From the NCBI GenBank assembly GCA_905221605.1, contig CAJNDS010001413.1, positions 565,501 through 625,500 on the forward strand: 60,000 nucleotides of DNA, written 5' to 3'. The position numbers were made by a program, and so were the translations under genes. This DNA is from Symbiodinium natans (Eukaryota; Sar; Dinophyceae; Suessiales; Symbiodiniaceae). The notes below the pieces were generated by a model. It was not told the DNA's origin. It searched no databases and saw only the letters and a program-made list of their open reading frames with translations. Shown here piece after piece: positions 11,327 through 20,601 of the stretch; within the stretch, counting starts at the first letter, position 1; each line of letters begins with the position of its first letter.

Positions 11327-13120
11327 ATGTTGCAACACGTTGGTCATGTCAGACCGACCTTCAGCGTCCAACATTGCCATTGGGGGCTCGGGGGCACACG
11401 CAAGGGCTTATGACCGGAGACAAGCATCCTTTTCCAGGCTCTTCAGGCTCCAAGCCCTTGCAATTTCAAGGTAGCTCTCAAGCTCGGGCTGCGCTGCTTA
11501 CTGCGTTCTGCAGACCCTGCATGTAACACTGCAGCAACCTGCAGACCCTGCAGACCTGCAGCAAGCATGCGGACTCTGCAGCAAGCCTGCAGGCCCTGCA
11601 GCAGCCTGCAGCAAGCCTGCAGACCCCTGCAGCAAGCCTACAGCTGCAGGGTTTGTAGGCCCCCTCGGCAAGCCTGCAGACCCTGCAGCAGCCTGCAGGC
11701 CAGCAGGGCCTGCGGGCCCTGCAGCAAGCCTGCAGACCCCTGCAGCAAGCCTGCAGACCCTACAGACCCAGATCCTGCAGCAAACCTGCAGACCCTGCCG
11801 CACGCCGCCCCTACAGACCCTACAGCAAGCCTGCAAAACCTGCTGGCTGCCTCTCCCCCCAGCCTGGATGGCTTCCAGTCCTCAATTACTTGGACATTTT
11901 CCTGCTTTCACACGGAGTCCATTTCCCCTTTTAAACACAAAGGCTTGAAGGCCCCAGAGTCTGCAGGAAGCTTGAAAGCCCCTGACCTGTAGAACTGCAA
12001 ATTAAAAACCAGGTGTCACACATGCTCCGCGCTGTAGGAAAAGCTCGATTTTTCGGCCAGTCTAATTTCATGAAAACTAGTACTACACGCTCCGCGCTGT
12101 GGGAAAAGCTGGATTTCGCCTCAGGTGTAATTTCATCAAAACTGGTACTACACGCTCCGCGCTGGGCAAAAACCACAGTGTACTACATGAATGCATAGTT
12201 TTTTCAAAACTTTAAGGTTCATGTAATGTTTCTACTTGGAATCAAGGTACTACACGCTGTTTTCCCACATGTTTTGAGTGTAGTACTCGTGCACAGGTCT
12301 GCTACACGCGCTTTCTCAAGGGTTATACGGTTTACCAGTCTTTCAAATACTCAAGTAAGGCCTCACAGTCCCCTTCAAGGGCTCCAAAACCTCATCAGGA
12401 CCTCCCAGAGCCTTTTTTCCAACTTTTGCGGGCTGCCCGTTGGAAAAATCGCTGAAAAACGTGGCATCGCGCGGGTCCACATTCAGGACCGACAAACGAC
12501 GAGAAACATAGGACGCATCAGAGTACCCCCCCAGTGGCAACCTGAATGGCGCCTATATGAATAAGTACAGGCCCACCACCGACCGCTTGCCACGCAGCGG
12601 TGCATTTTTATTGTCTTATGTCGGGAGCGGTCCTCACGTCGGGCAAATTTTTGGCGAGCTTCAAAAGTGTGTCTTCTCATCAGAAATCGCACAGTTTTTG
12701 GCCCTCATTTTGAGGCCAGAAATTGGGTCCCAAAACTGGGTCTGCCTGATTCGAAACTCTTAGAAAAGATCCCATTTCGGGCTTCGCTTTGGGGCCCAAA
12801 AATGGGACCCTAGAATGGGCCGTAAAACATGGCAAGTGTGCTTTCAATTTTGCGGAGACACGCAAAGCATGCACCACATGTTTGGGTCGGGCGCAAAGAT
12901 AGTCAGCGGTCGCTTAAGACTGTTGGCAATAGCGTTATAACGGAACAAGTATTGCACATGACAAGCTGAATTGCAACTGCGGGGGCACTCAAACGTGTCC
13001 TACGCTTCTTGTGTCTTTTTGGGGTCTGATTTGGCTTCACTCGAGGCACATTCTCCAAACCCCCAGGCAAAGGGCCTGCCTTGTCCCAAATCAATAAAAT
13101 GTTGTTGAAAATCCCCTTTC
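11327..13120 (+). repeat. Macrosatellite unit 5 (1794 bp)
   Basis: Last full unit before the array is interrupted. The next unit starts at 13121 but breaks after 18 bp, where the LINE insertion begins; the remainder of that unit is found at 30128-30953. Confidence 0.92.
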
Positions 13121-13138
13121 CCCCATGGCAATGTTGCA
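13121..13138. repeat. Target-site duplication, left copy
   Basis: CCCCATGGCAATGTTGCA belongs to the satellite unit and is repeated exactly at 30110-30127. Between the two copies the satellite is interrupted by foreign DNA. Confidence 0.8.
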
Positions 13139-15104
13139 GCTCGAGCCTATCTCCATCCACCAAGGCCTTGCTATGGGAAGGGCGACTTCTGTTGTCCTTT
13201 TCTGTCTCGCCTTAGATCCCTTGATTTGGGCGCTGCACGACATTTCTTCCTTCATAAGACTAACGGCTTACATGGACGATAACAGCGCTGCCTCTAAAGG
13301 CCTGCATTGGGTGGAAAAGGCACAAAGAACTTTCGAACCAGTGCACAGCGCGGGGTTACAAGTTCTCCGTCACCAATGCTTCCAAGCAGGGTTTATTTCT
13401 TTACAGGTTCTCCCTGGGGATGTCAGAGCATGCATAGCCCAATTTGGTGTCGCTTGGATTGAGTCCAAACAGCTTCCACCGAGCAATACTCTCACCATTG
13501 GAGGTCCCTCATTGCATCAAGCCTTGTGCTTACTGCTTCAACAGAACATCTACAGCCTCGACCAAGCAATGAGGATGTCCTTGACTAGGCTTGACGTGCG
13601 ACACGGACTGCTCTTAGTAAGCGGAAGCAAATGCTACGTCCTGTCTAGCGATATGCTGCTTTGCATGTGCACACAACAGCAAAATTTCCAGGCTTTGTTG
13701 GCTTGCATTATTGCATCGCCTTGCAAATGCAAATGCAAAACTTCTATTCTTACCAACAAGCCCTTCAAAACTGCTGATATCCTTCTCCTCGACATGACGC
13801 CTTGGGGGTCTAAGATTATTGCTGAGACTGCAACAATGTTGGGCTTTATCCTGCGTGGCCGCATGTCAAAATATGAATGGGAGCAAGCAACGTCTATTGA
13901 TGAAATCCATTGGGTTGGACAAAGGAAAATGTCAGATGTTTCCTTGCGCATGCTGATCCTTGATAAGGCCTTGTGCAATATGTTGAGAAGGAATAAACAA
14001 GCTCTTTCCCTTACTGCATCAATGCCTGCCAGGATTCAATTCCATACGGCCTTCATTGCCTCTTGCCCTCTTTTCTGCAATTCCTTGTACGCCTTCACCA
14101 AAAGGCATATGCTCAAAGCACTAGCTATTGCCAGCTCAACTATTTTGAGGCGTCCCTGGATTCAGGCCAAACATATGGCGGGCGTTTTTGATTTTATCAA
14201 AGCGCCTAGGGCAATGGATCCTGAGATAGGCGCCATATTATCTAAAGTTGGCCTACTGCTGCGCTGGAGAGGCAAATGGGCTTTAAACGTTATCCTGCAT
14301 GACCTTGAAAATGCGCATGCGGCCAACCTTCCCTTCTACCATTCGTTGCTTGTGCAAGCCAGGCAAGCCATTCAGAAATCAGTCTCCTTAGGAGACTCAC
14401 CAATCATTGAGCAGTTCAAAAGCAAGTGCCATGATGCCCTATCTGCTGCGCTGCCTCGAGTGAGCCCTCACTCAGGCGGTCGCAAGCTCAAGCAGGCGTA
14501 AATTGCGCTTAGAGCAGTGTTGCGCAATGCTGCTTGTGTTCAGGCGCAAGGATATCTTCGACAAAAAGTTGCGAACCATGCACATGAGAGACAGCTATGT
14601 GCCATTTTGCTTGCGCTAAACCTCCCGCCAAAGAACGTGGCTTCGGATGTCACTCGTTGCTACGCACTTAGATGGGCCATTGTTGAAGAAGCCGATGCAT
14701 ATTTTGTGTACAGGCAATATCAATGTAGAGTCTGCCTACGCAAACAAACAGGGAAGGAGCTCTGGTATGACAATGGGTTCGGCAGCATGCCAGTCTGCAA
14801 ACTCTGTCATCTCAACCAAAGCTGCCCTGATGACCTTGCCCATACCATCAGCTGCATGCTGCCTTGCTGTGATGTTAACCAAGCACCACTCCTGCAATGT
14901 GCGGCAATGCCTGGTGCTCCGGCTAGAACTATTACTTACAGAGCAGCTATACCCAATGAGCACCAGTGTACTTTCATCCAAAGCCACTGCCTGCTCTGTG
15001 GGCTGGGAGCAAACACAACCGAGCATTGGCTTACGGCTTGCGTGGTCACCAAAGCCTCCCTCTTTATTGTACTAGTCACATTGGGATATGCTGGCACTGC
15101 CTCG
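13125..15104 (+). pseudogene. LINE reverse transcriptase, C-terminal part, with one in-frame stop
   Basis: The frame opens with five codons supplied by the satellite (ATGGCAATGTTGCAG) and passes into RT sequence just before the conserved block GLAMGRATSVVLFCLALDP, followed by the catalytic YMDD box (13269-13280). A TAA at 14499-14501 breaks the frame after LKQA; the same frame resumes at once and runs on through two zinc-binding clusters, including CLLCGLGANTTEHWLTAC (CX2CX8HX4C), typical of the C-terminus of many LINE ORF2 proteins. LINE-like sequence ends near LVTLGYAGTAS (about 15104), where the first 190-bp repeat of the adjoining element starts. Endonuclease and RT fingers are missing through 5' truncation. 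Confidence 0.75.
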
Positions 15105-15298
15105 TTCTCCCAACAAGCACTGCATGACCTAACCCTAGTTGGGGAGAGGAGTCCAACCCTAGCCCTATATCCCGAAGGGGAGTGGGTTAGGGTACCAACG
15201 ACTCGCTCTCCTGTTTTCAGCGGTGCTGCTCTGGGCGAAAGAGTGAAATGCTTCGTGGGAAAGGCTGGGCAAGATCCCACGAGCATGTAAGGCCATCA
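15105..15298. repeat. ~190-bp direct repeat, copy 1
   Basis: Starts CGTTCTCCCAACAAGCACTG and ends ATGTAAGGCCATCAAACCCC; it recurs essentially unchanged at 15615-15806. It fuses in frame to the LINE ORF, so the ORF tail up to 15290 is not LINE sequence. With the second copy it brackets about 316 bp just 3' of the minus-strand RT-RNase H gene, as expected for split direct repeats of DIRS/Ngaro-type elements. Confidence 0.75.
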
Positions 15299-15614
15299 AA
15301 CCCCCTGTTGAGGTGAGATGAAGTCCCGAGGCGGGACTGAAGCTACTCCACTTTGGGAGGCAAATGGGCATTTCTGAAAGGCTACTCCACTTTGGGAGGC
15401 GGGATCCGGCCGGATCCAGGCTTTGGTTGTTATGCTTTGAGTGCGCAAGGGCAGTGGTGGGTGGGTGAAAAGCAGAAGGCCCCACCTAGGGGTTAGGTCA
15501 AGGCCAGCTGAGAGCCGGAGATGCTCCAGCTGTGCAAGGCTTGTTTAGGCGTATGGCAAATTACGGTGCATGATTCAATTGTGGGAAAACACACGGGAAC
15601 CAAAAAACCCGAAG
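15299..15614. other. Spacer between the 190-bp direct repeats
   Basis: Non-coding. It contains the 20-bp motif GCTACTCCACTTTGGGAGGC twice, about 40 bp apart, and a short GGATCCGGCCGGATCC palindrome. No gene is seen. Confidence 0.5.
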
Positions 15615-15806
15615 CGTTCTCCCAACAAGCACTGCATGACCTAACCCTAGTTGGGGAGAGGAGTCCAACCCTAGCCCTATATCCCGAAGGGGAGTGGGTT
15701 AGGGTACCAACGACTCGCTCTCCTGTTTTCAGCGGTGCTGCTCTGGGCGAAAGAGTGAAATGCTTCGTGGGAAAGGCTGGGCAAGATCCCACGAGCATGT
15801 AAGGCC
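15615..15806. repeat. ~190-bp direct repeat, copy 2
   Basis: Second copy of the 15105-15298 repeat, 510 bp further on. No third copy was noticed at the right side of the element. Confidence 0.75.
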
Positions 15807-15899
15807 ATCAAACCCCCACTTCAGGGGCCCAGGGCAGACCGGTGAATGCATTAGGCCTCTCTACCCCCACCGCGGGCGGTCTGGCTGGTGCCTGGGGCA

Positions 15900-18062
15900 C
15901 TAGGCTGTATGTGCTGAGACCTGCACTAGGCCAGTGCTCCAATTGGCGTCCGAGGGCCCTAGGCTGACCTCGTGTTCCGACCGAGCCAGGTCGTGCAGAT
16001 GGACGTGGAATCTATGGGATTTGGTCGTGCTTGCGAACTTCTGTAGGCGGTTTCGGCTGAGGTCGTCCGCGTCCGTGTTTTTGACGCCCGGAATATGCCC
16101 GACTTCTAGGCTCAGACCCTTGGCGTGAGCCCAGGAGGCTACCTTCTGCAGGAAAAGGCAGAGCGGAAAGGCTGTGGTAAACAGCTTATTGACTGAAGCT
16201 TGTGTGGGGCTGTTGTCGCTGAGAGTGGGCAGGCAGAAACGGAGGCTGGAGCAACCGGTGGCCGCGTATGCCATCTGTAATAGAACCCACTGGGCGATTG
16301 TTTCGAAGCAGGCTATATATTGCTGGGCATCCTTCGTGAGGAAAGGCCAGTGGGCGCGAAGCTCTGCTATGGACCACTGTTGTGCGAACCAGAAGGTCTG
16401 GCTTGATGTGCACAACCAACCCCCGATCCCAACTTGAGTGCCGTCCGCCATGGCGTCTGCGGCCGAGAGGCATGGCAGCAGGGGCGGCTGAGCTAGTGGC
16501 ATGCGGAATTCGTGGGTGAAGCACTGGGCCAGCCAGTGCAGAGCGGCTTTGCTGTCATTGCGTAGAGTGATTTCCTGTGCGTTTGGGTCAGCGATGCGCA
16601 CCCATACAGTCTTGTCGGCAGCTGGGATGGGCCAAATATCCGTTTTTGACGACACTGGCTTCCCTTTGACCTCTATCACCTTGGCTTTGATGGGCAGTTG
16701 TAGGTATGAGGCATCTTTCGTGACTCGGCACTGGGAGTCTAGGCACCAAAGGAATTGTGACCAGCTGCGGGGTGGGATAGGGTATTGGGTCCCAGGCGGG
16801 CTATGCAAGTCCGCATAAAGCGGGGCGGCGAAGCAGCGCAGGTGAGAGCTTACGCTGGTTGCCCACATCAGTAGGCCGAGGCAGGATTCGAGCTCTTTCC
16901 GGGGGACGCGCTTATGTTCCAGGAGGCTGAGTAGCTGGGCGCGCAGTTTATCTAGCTTGGGCTGTGCTAGGCATACGGATTCTGTGGCGAAGCAGAACTT
17001 CCAACCACACCATATGAGCTGGTCGCCGAAGGCCGCTTTCTTCCAGCTGATCGGGGCACCGATGATTGTGAGGAAAGCCACTGTGAGGGCTAGCTGCTCA
17101 GGGGCCTTATGTCTGAGGAGGCACAGCAGTAAGTCATCGACGTAGAGCCAAGCTTTGTGAGGCTCATGGGCTAGTACGTGGTGCAGCAAGCGCAGAAGCA
17201 GGGCTCCAACCCTCTGCCACCAGTAGGCTGAGAAGCGAGCGCCAAAATGGCACACCACATAGGCGAAAAGGCGATTGGCGTGTCGGAAGAGCAATAGGCC
17301 TTGGTCTGAGGGCTTGACCTTGACCCTTTTGTGGGCGGCTTTAAAGTCTAGGGCGGCTCCTTGGGAGGCGTGTTTAGGGTCTTTGGGCTTGAAGGAGGCC
17401 CTAACGTCCGCCGATGTAGGCAAGCAGACGCGTTCAGGCAATGTGCACAGTGGGTTTACGTTGCAAATTGAGCTGTCTAGGACCATTCTGGGGTCCTTGC
17501 CCTCGGCCTGCACAACGTTGAGCTTGCCGATGGCTATGCCCTTGGGCCAGCGTAGGCGTGCGGCGGCTTCGCCTCCGTGGACTTCGGCTACCCACCCCTG
17601 GGCTATCTCCTCGTCAATGAGCTGCTGGAGTAGGCCGGGTTGGGCTTCGGCGTTCTTCCAGTTGGAGTCACACTCCTTTAGGCACCTGTCCAGTGGATGC
17701 CCCCCATCCACGGAGGGCCACTGATGGCTGCTAGGAATGGGCTCGAAGATGCCCGTGGGCACTCCCTCCTGGAGAACTGAGGGAAGGTGTCGGTCTATGT
17801 CGGCCGTGAGCTGTGCAAGATGGGCAAGCAACTAGAGGCGGAAGGGCTGTCCCTCCTCTGTCTGGCATGCCACGGAGGGGTGCATGTGCAGGGCCAAGGC
17901 TACTTCTTCCATGAGGGCCTCTTGCTCCGTCTCTGAGACGGGGTGTTCGGGTTTCCCCTGCGCGAGGTGTGCAGTGATGCGCTTGTATCTGTCCCCATCC
18001 AGACACCACTTCTGGAGCACCGACGACAGAGGCTTCAGCGGGCTGGCTTTGTGACTGGGCAT
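15900..18062 (-). pseudogene. DIRS-type reverse transcriptase-RNase H, one in-frame stop
   Basis: The frame runs from 18062 to 15900 with a TAG at 17834-17832, after which translation would continue directly with LLAHLAQL. The downstream part alone is 643 residues. RT motifs: ALDFKAAHKRVKV (motif A, catalytic Asp), YVDDLLLCLL (motif C), and PISWKKAAFGDQLIWCGW in the connection region. RNase H motifs: ADAMADGTQVGIGGWL, CFETIAQW, LPTLSDNSPT, and VGHIPGVKNTDADDLSR with the last acidic residues. These match the RT-RH of DIRS/Ngaro elements. The N-terminus overlaps the methyltransferase frame by 28 bp in another phase. Apart from the single stop the domain is intact. Confidence 0.85.
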
Positions 18063-19231
18063 TGAGCAGTCTGCGGAACTGCGTAGGCCAGCTCCGCGCA
18101 GATCGGGGCTCTCGGGCCGCTCGATGCCATGTGCGTCTGAGGCGGCGGGGAGACCGGTATTGCTTCTGCCGGCCCGCCTGGTTGGGGCCAGAGGAAGCTA
18201 AAACAGCCCAGAAGGGCTTGTGCCAGAGATGCTGGATACTCGGCTGTTTGCGAGCTAATGAAGTTGCCTGCTTGGTCCCTCTTGCCTTTGATTGACGCGT
18301 GCTGGAAGGTGTGCCTGCATGAGGACTGTAAGGGCTGTATGTGCGGGCTGTTGGGGGCGAAAGCCCAGGCCTTGGACCACATGCATCCGTGTGTGCAGGC
18401 GTCGACGTGCACGACATGGGCCGATGCTGACTGCAGCAGTTGTTGGCAGGAGGGCTCTAGCCAGGCCATGCTTGTGGGCGGGTTTTCCAAAACCCAGATG
18501 CCCCCCGATGCCGCAACAGCGCGGCAAAGCTCATGGCACCTCAGGTGTATGGTTTTGCTTTCAAGGGCTCGATGCTGGAGTTCGGTCGAGTTGGACGGTA
18601 GGCCGTCCATGTGCTCTGGAGATCGGCAAGGGGGGGGGCCCCCGGGCGCTAGTTTGAGGATGGAGTAGTCGCGACACGGAGGTGCGGCCACCAGGAGGCC
18701 GATAGAACCCGACCAGGCGAGTTGCAGTAGGCGGTGAAAGAAAGCATCCTGCAGGATGTCATGTTGGGCATTTATCGCAATGTCGATGGGCTCCCAGCGC
18801 GGTATGGATTGCAGGCTGGCGGCGGCTGAGATGGGCGTGGACTTCCCTGCGAATAGGTCCAGTAACTTGCGTGCCTGTGTGGGCGGATTGTCGTGAGGTC
18901 TGCTGCCCGCAGTTTGCGAGGTATCTGCAGGGCGTTTCCAGGTAATGTTCGGAAAGAAGGCTGTGCGAGGTCTGGCCTCTGTCGTGCGGAGGCTGTCGGG
19001 CACTGCGAGAGCTGTGTGCTGGGTAGGCGGTATGCTGTGTGGCCTCAGGGACATGTCGGCTGCAGGCTTGGCAGGCGATTGGTCCTTGGCCTGAGGCAGC
19101 TGGGGGCTGGGAGCCCGAAGGGCCGAGGCTTCCGACGTGGGCGGGAGCTGCGGGTCCGGCATGGGGAGTGGTGGTCCCAGTTGTCGGGGACGGTCCGGGC
19201 CCGCCACTGGGGGTGCGAGGCCCGGACTGTT
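18035..19231 (-). CDS. Dcm-like (C5-type) DNA methyltransferase-like protein of the DIRS element
   Basis: The open frame continues from the gag zinc-finger frame after a single TGA (19234-19232); it contains no early ATG, so it may be made by readthrough or a downstream start. A Pro-rich N-terminus of about 120 residues precedes LLDLFAGKSTPIS (SAM-binding motif I), LLVAAPPCRDYS (the Pro-Cys catalytic loop, motif IV) and GIWVLENPPTSMAWLE (motif VI, ENPP rather than the ENV usual in C5 enzymes). The C-terminus keeps a Cys/His pattern and an EYPASLAQALL tail. Several eukaryotic retrotransposons, including DIRS elements, carry methyltransferases. Activity is unproven; the ENPP variant leaves the class somewhat open. 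Confidence 0.65.
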   Translation of the reverse strand, partial: NSPGLAPPVAGPDRPRQLGPPLPMPDPQLPPTSEASALRAPSPQLPQAKDQSPAKPAADMSLRPHSIPPTQHTALAVPDSLRTTEARPRTAFFPNITWKRPADTSQTAGSRPHDNPPTQARKLLDLFAGKSTPISAAASLQSIPRWEPIDIAINAQHDILQDAFFHRLLQLAWSGSIGLLVAAPPCRDYSILKLAPGGPPPCRSPEHMDGLPSNSTELQHRALESKTIHLRCHELCRAVAASGGIWVLENPPTSMAWLEPSCQQLLQSASAHVVHVDACTHGCMWSKAWAFAPNSPHIQPLQSSCRHTFQHASIKGKRDQAGNFISSQTAEYPASLAQALLGCFSFLWPQPGGPAEAIPVSPPPQTHMASSGPRAPICAELAYAVPQTAQCPVTKPAR

Positions 19232-20601
19232 TCAGGTCCTGGGCTTGCCGTGCTCATTGGCGGGGTGCTTTTGGGCACACCCTCGAACTGCACACACGTG
19301 GGCGAACTTGCACTCCTTGAGTTGGCATTGGCCGTTTTGATAGCGGCGGCAAATGGGCTGTCCCTTGTGCACGGCAACCCAGTTGGACGGAAGATTTGTA
19401 ATCTTCCCTTTCCCCTTCCCCTTCTTAGGCGGTCTCTCTGCTCCCTTATCCACCTTGGGAGGCGGGGGGGCGTGTTGGGCGATTTGCGCTTGTTGGGACT
19501 GTCGGCGTTCTTGCCTTGGCCCTTGGGCTGACCTTTGTCGGGCTGCATCTTTGGGCGTAGCTGCAGTAGGCTAGAGAGATCATTCCTGATGGAGGTGATC
19601 TCATGTAGGGCGTCATCAAGGCTCCATGATTGTGCGACCAGTTCCGACAGCGAGGCCCATATTTTCCTGTCGGCAGAGATGAGCTCGGCGGTTGTGGGCG
19701 TTCTTAGGCCTAGCTGTGCATCTGGTTGGCGCAGGCAAAGCTCCTTGACCTTTTTGTCAAGGGCCTTCAGGTTGTGCAGGTGTGCGGCCCCACAGAGGGC
19801 CCAGGCGTTGCGGAAGACAGTTTGGATCCTGTCTAACCAGGCTGCCGCCAGGCGCATATGCTCTACGGGCACTTCTGGGGTTTCATCAAAGAAGGCAGAG
19901 GCAATGATTTGGGCTTCTGTGCGTAAGGGCTTGGCAGTCTTGGCTTCCATGTGCTCCTGGTATTGGCGGGCGGATAGGCGAAATTGCCAAGGGATCCAAC
20001 GGATCTTCTCCCCGGGCTTTAGGCTGTGGTGCACAAGGCTGAGTAGGCGGATGCTGGGCATACTGTCTTGATCTAGCAGTTCGCCTGGGTAATTTGCCTT
20101 GAATTTGTCCACCATATCCTGGACTATGTCTTGGGTTAGGCGTGGTGGCAGGTGCTCCATCCACTGTGAAGGCTGCGAAGGCATGATGGGCGTAGGCAGT
20201 TGGGTTGTGTTTGGCGTGGGCACTTGGGCGTCCCCCCGCTGGACCAGCTTGTGGCAGTTGTCCAGGGCGCGTCGTAGGCGGGCGATCTCCACAGAGGAGT
20301 CTAGGCCTCCTGGGCCGAGTTCTTGCGTGACTGCCTCAGGCAGGGCGTGTATGAAGGGATTGAGGGCTTCCACACACGGGAAGGCCCAGGCAAAGTCCGA
20401 CATGGACTGGTACCCGCCATCCGAGATGGCGCTGCACAGCGAGGCGTGTACCCGACACTCCTTGAGCAAGTCTCGGAAGGCGTCTGGTCTCGAGAGAGTC
20501 TCAACGGCTGCGGTGTAGGCGTGCACCTGGGCGGGCAGGCAGGAGGGTGGGGGGGGGAAGGGGGTTGGCTCAACATGGATGCACTGCGGGCCGTTCCTGT
20601 T
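19232..20601 (-). pseudogene. Gag-like protein with CCCH zinc finger, frameshifted at C runs
   Basis: The main frame (20601 to about 19465) is helical and unlike known enzymes. The best start, ATG 20576-20574 (MLSQPPSP), is in another phase and connects to it only across a C9 run (G9 at 20549-20557 on plus). At the C-terminus a C7 run (19464-19470) separates it from the frame encoding KVDKGAERPPKKGKGKGK and then CRRYQNGQCQLKECKFAH, a CX7CX4CX3H finger. A nucleocapsid-like finger after a basic Lys/Gly linker supports gag. Both shifts lie in homopolymers, so they may be sequencing errors or true decay. Confidence 0.6.

Noticed and set aside
5092-13163. Repeated small ORFs in every satellite unit (for example the 112-codon frame beginning MFLLGIKVLH and the 93-codon minus-strand frame)
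   Set aside because: They recur only because the DNA units are nearly identical; synonymous sites are as conserved as the rest, and frames overlap on both strands.
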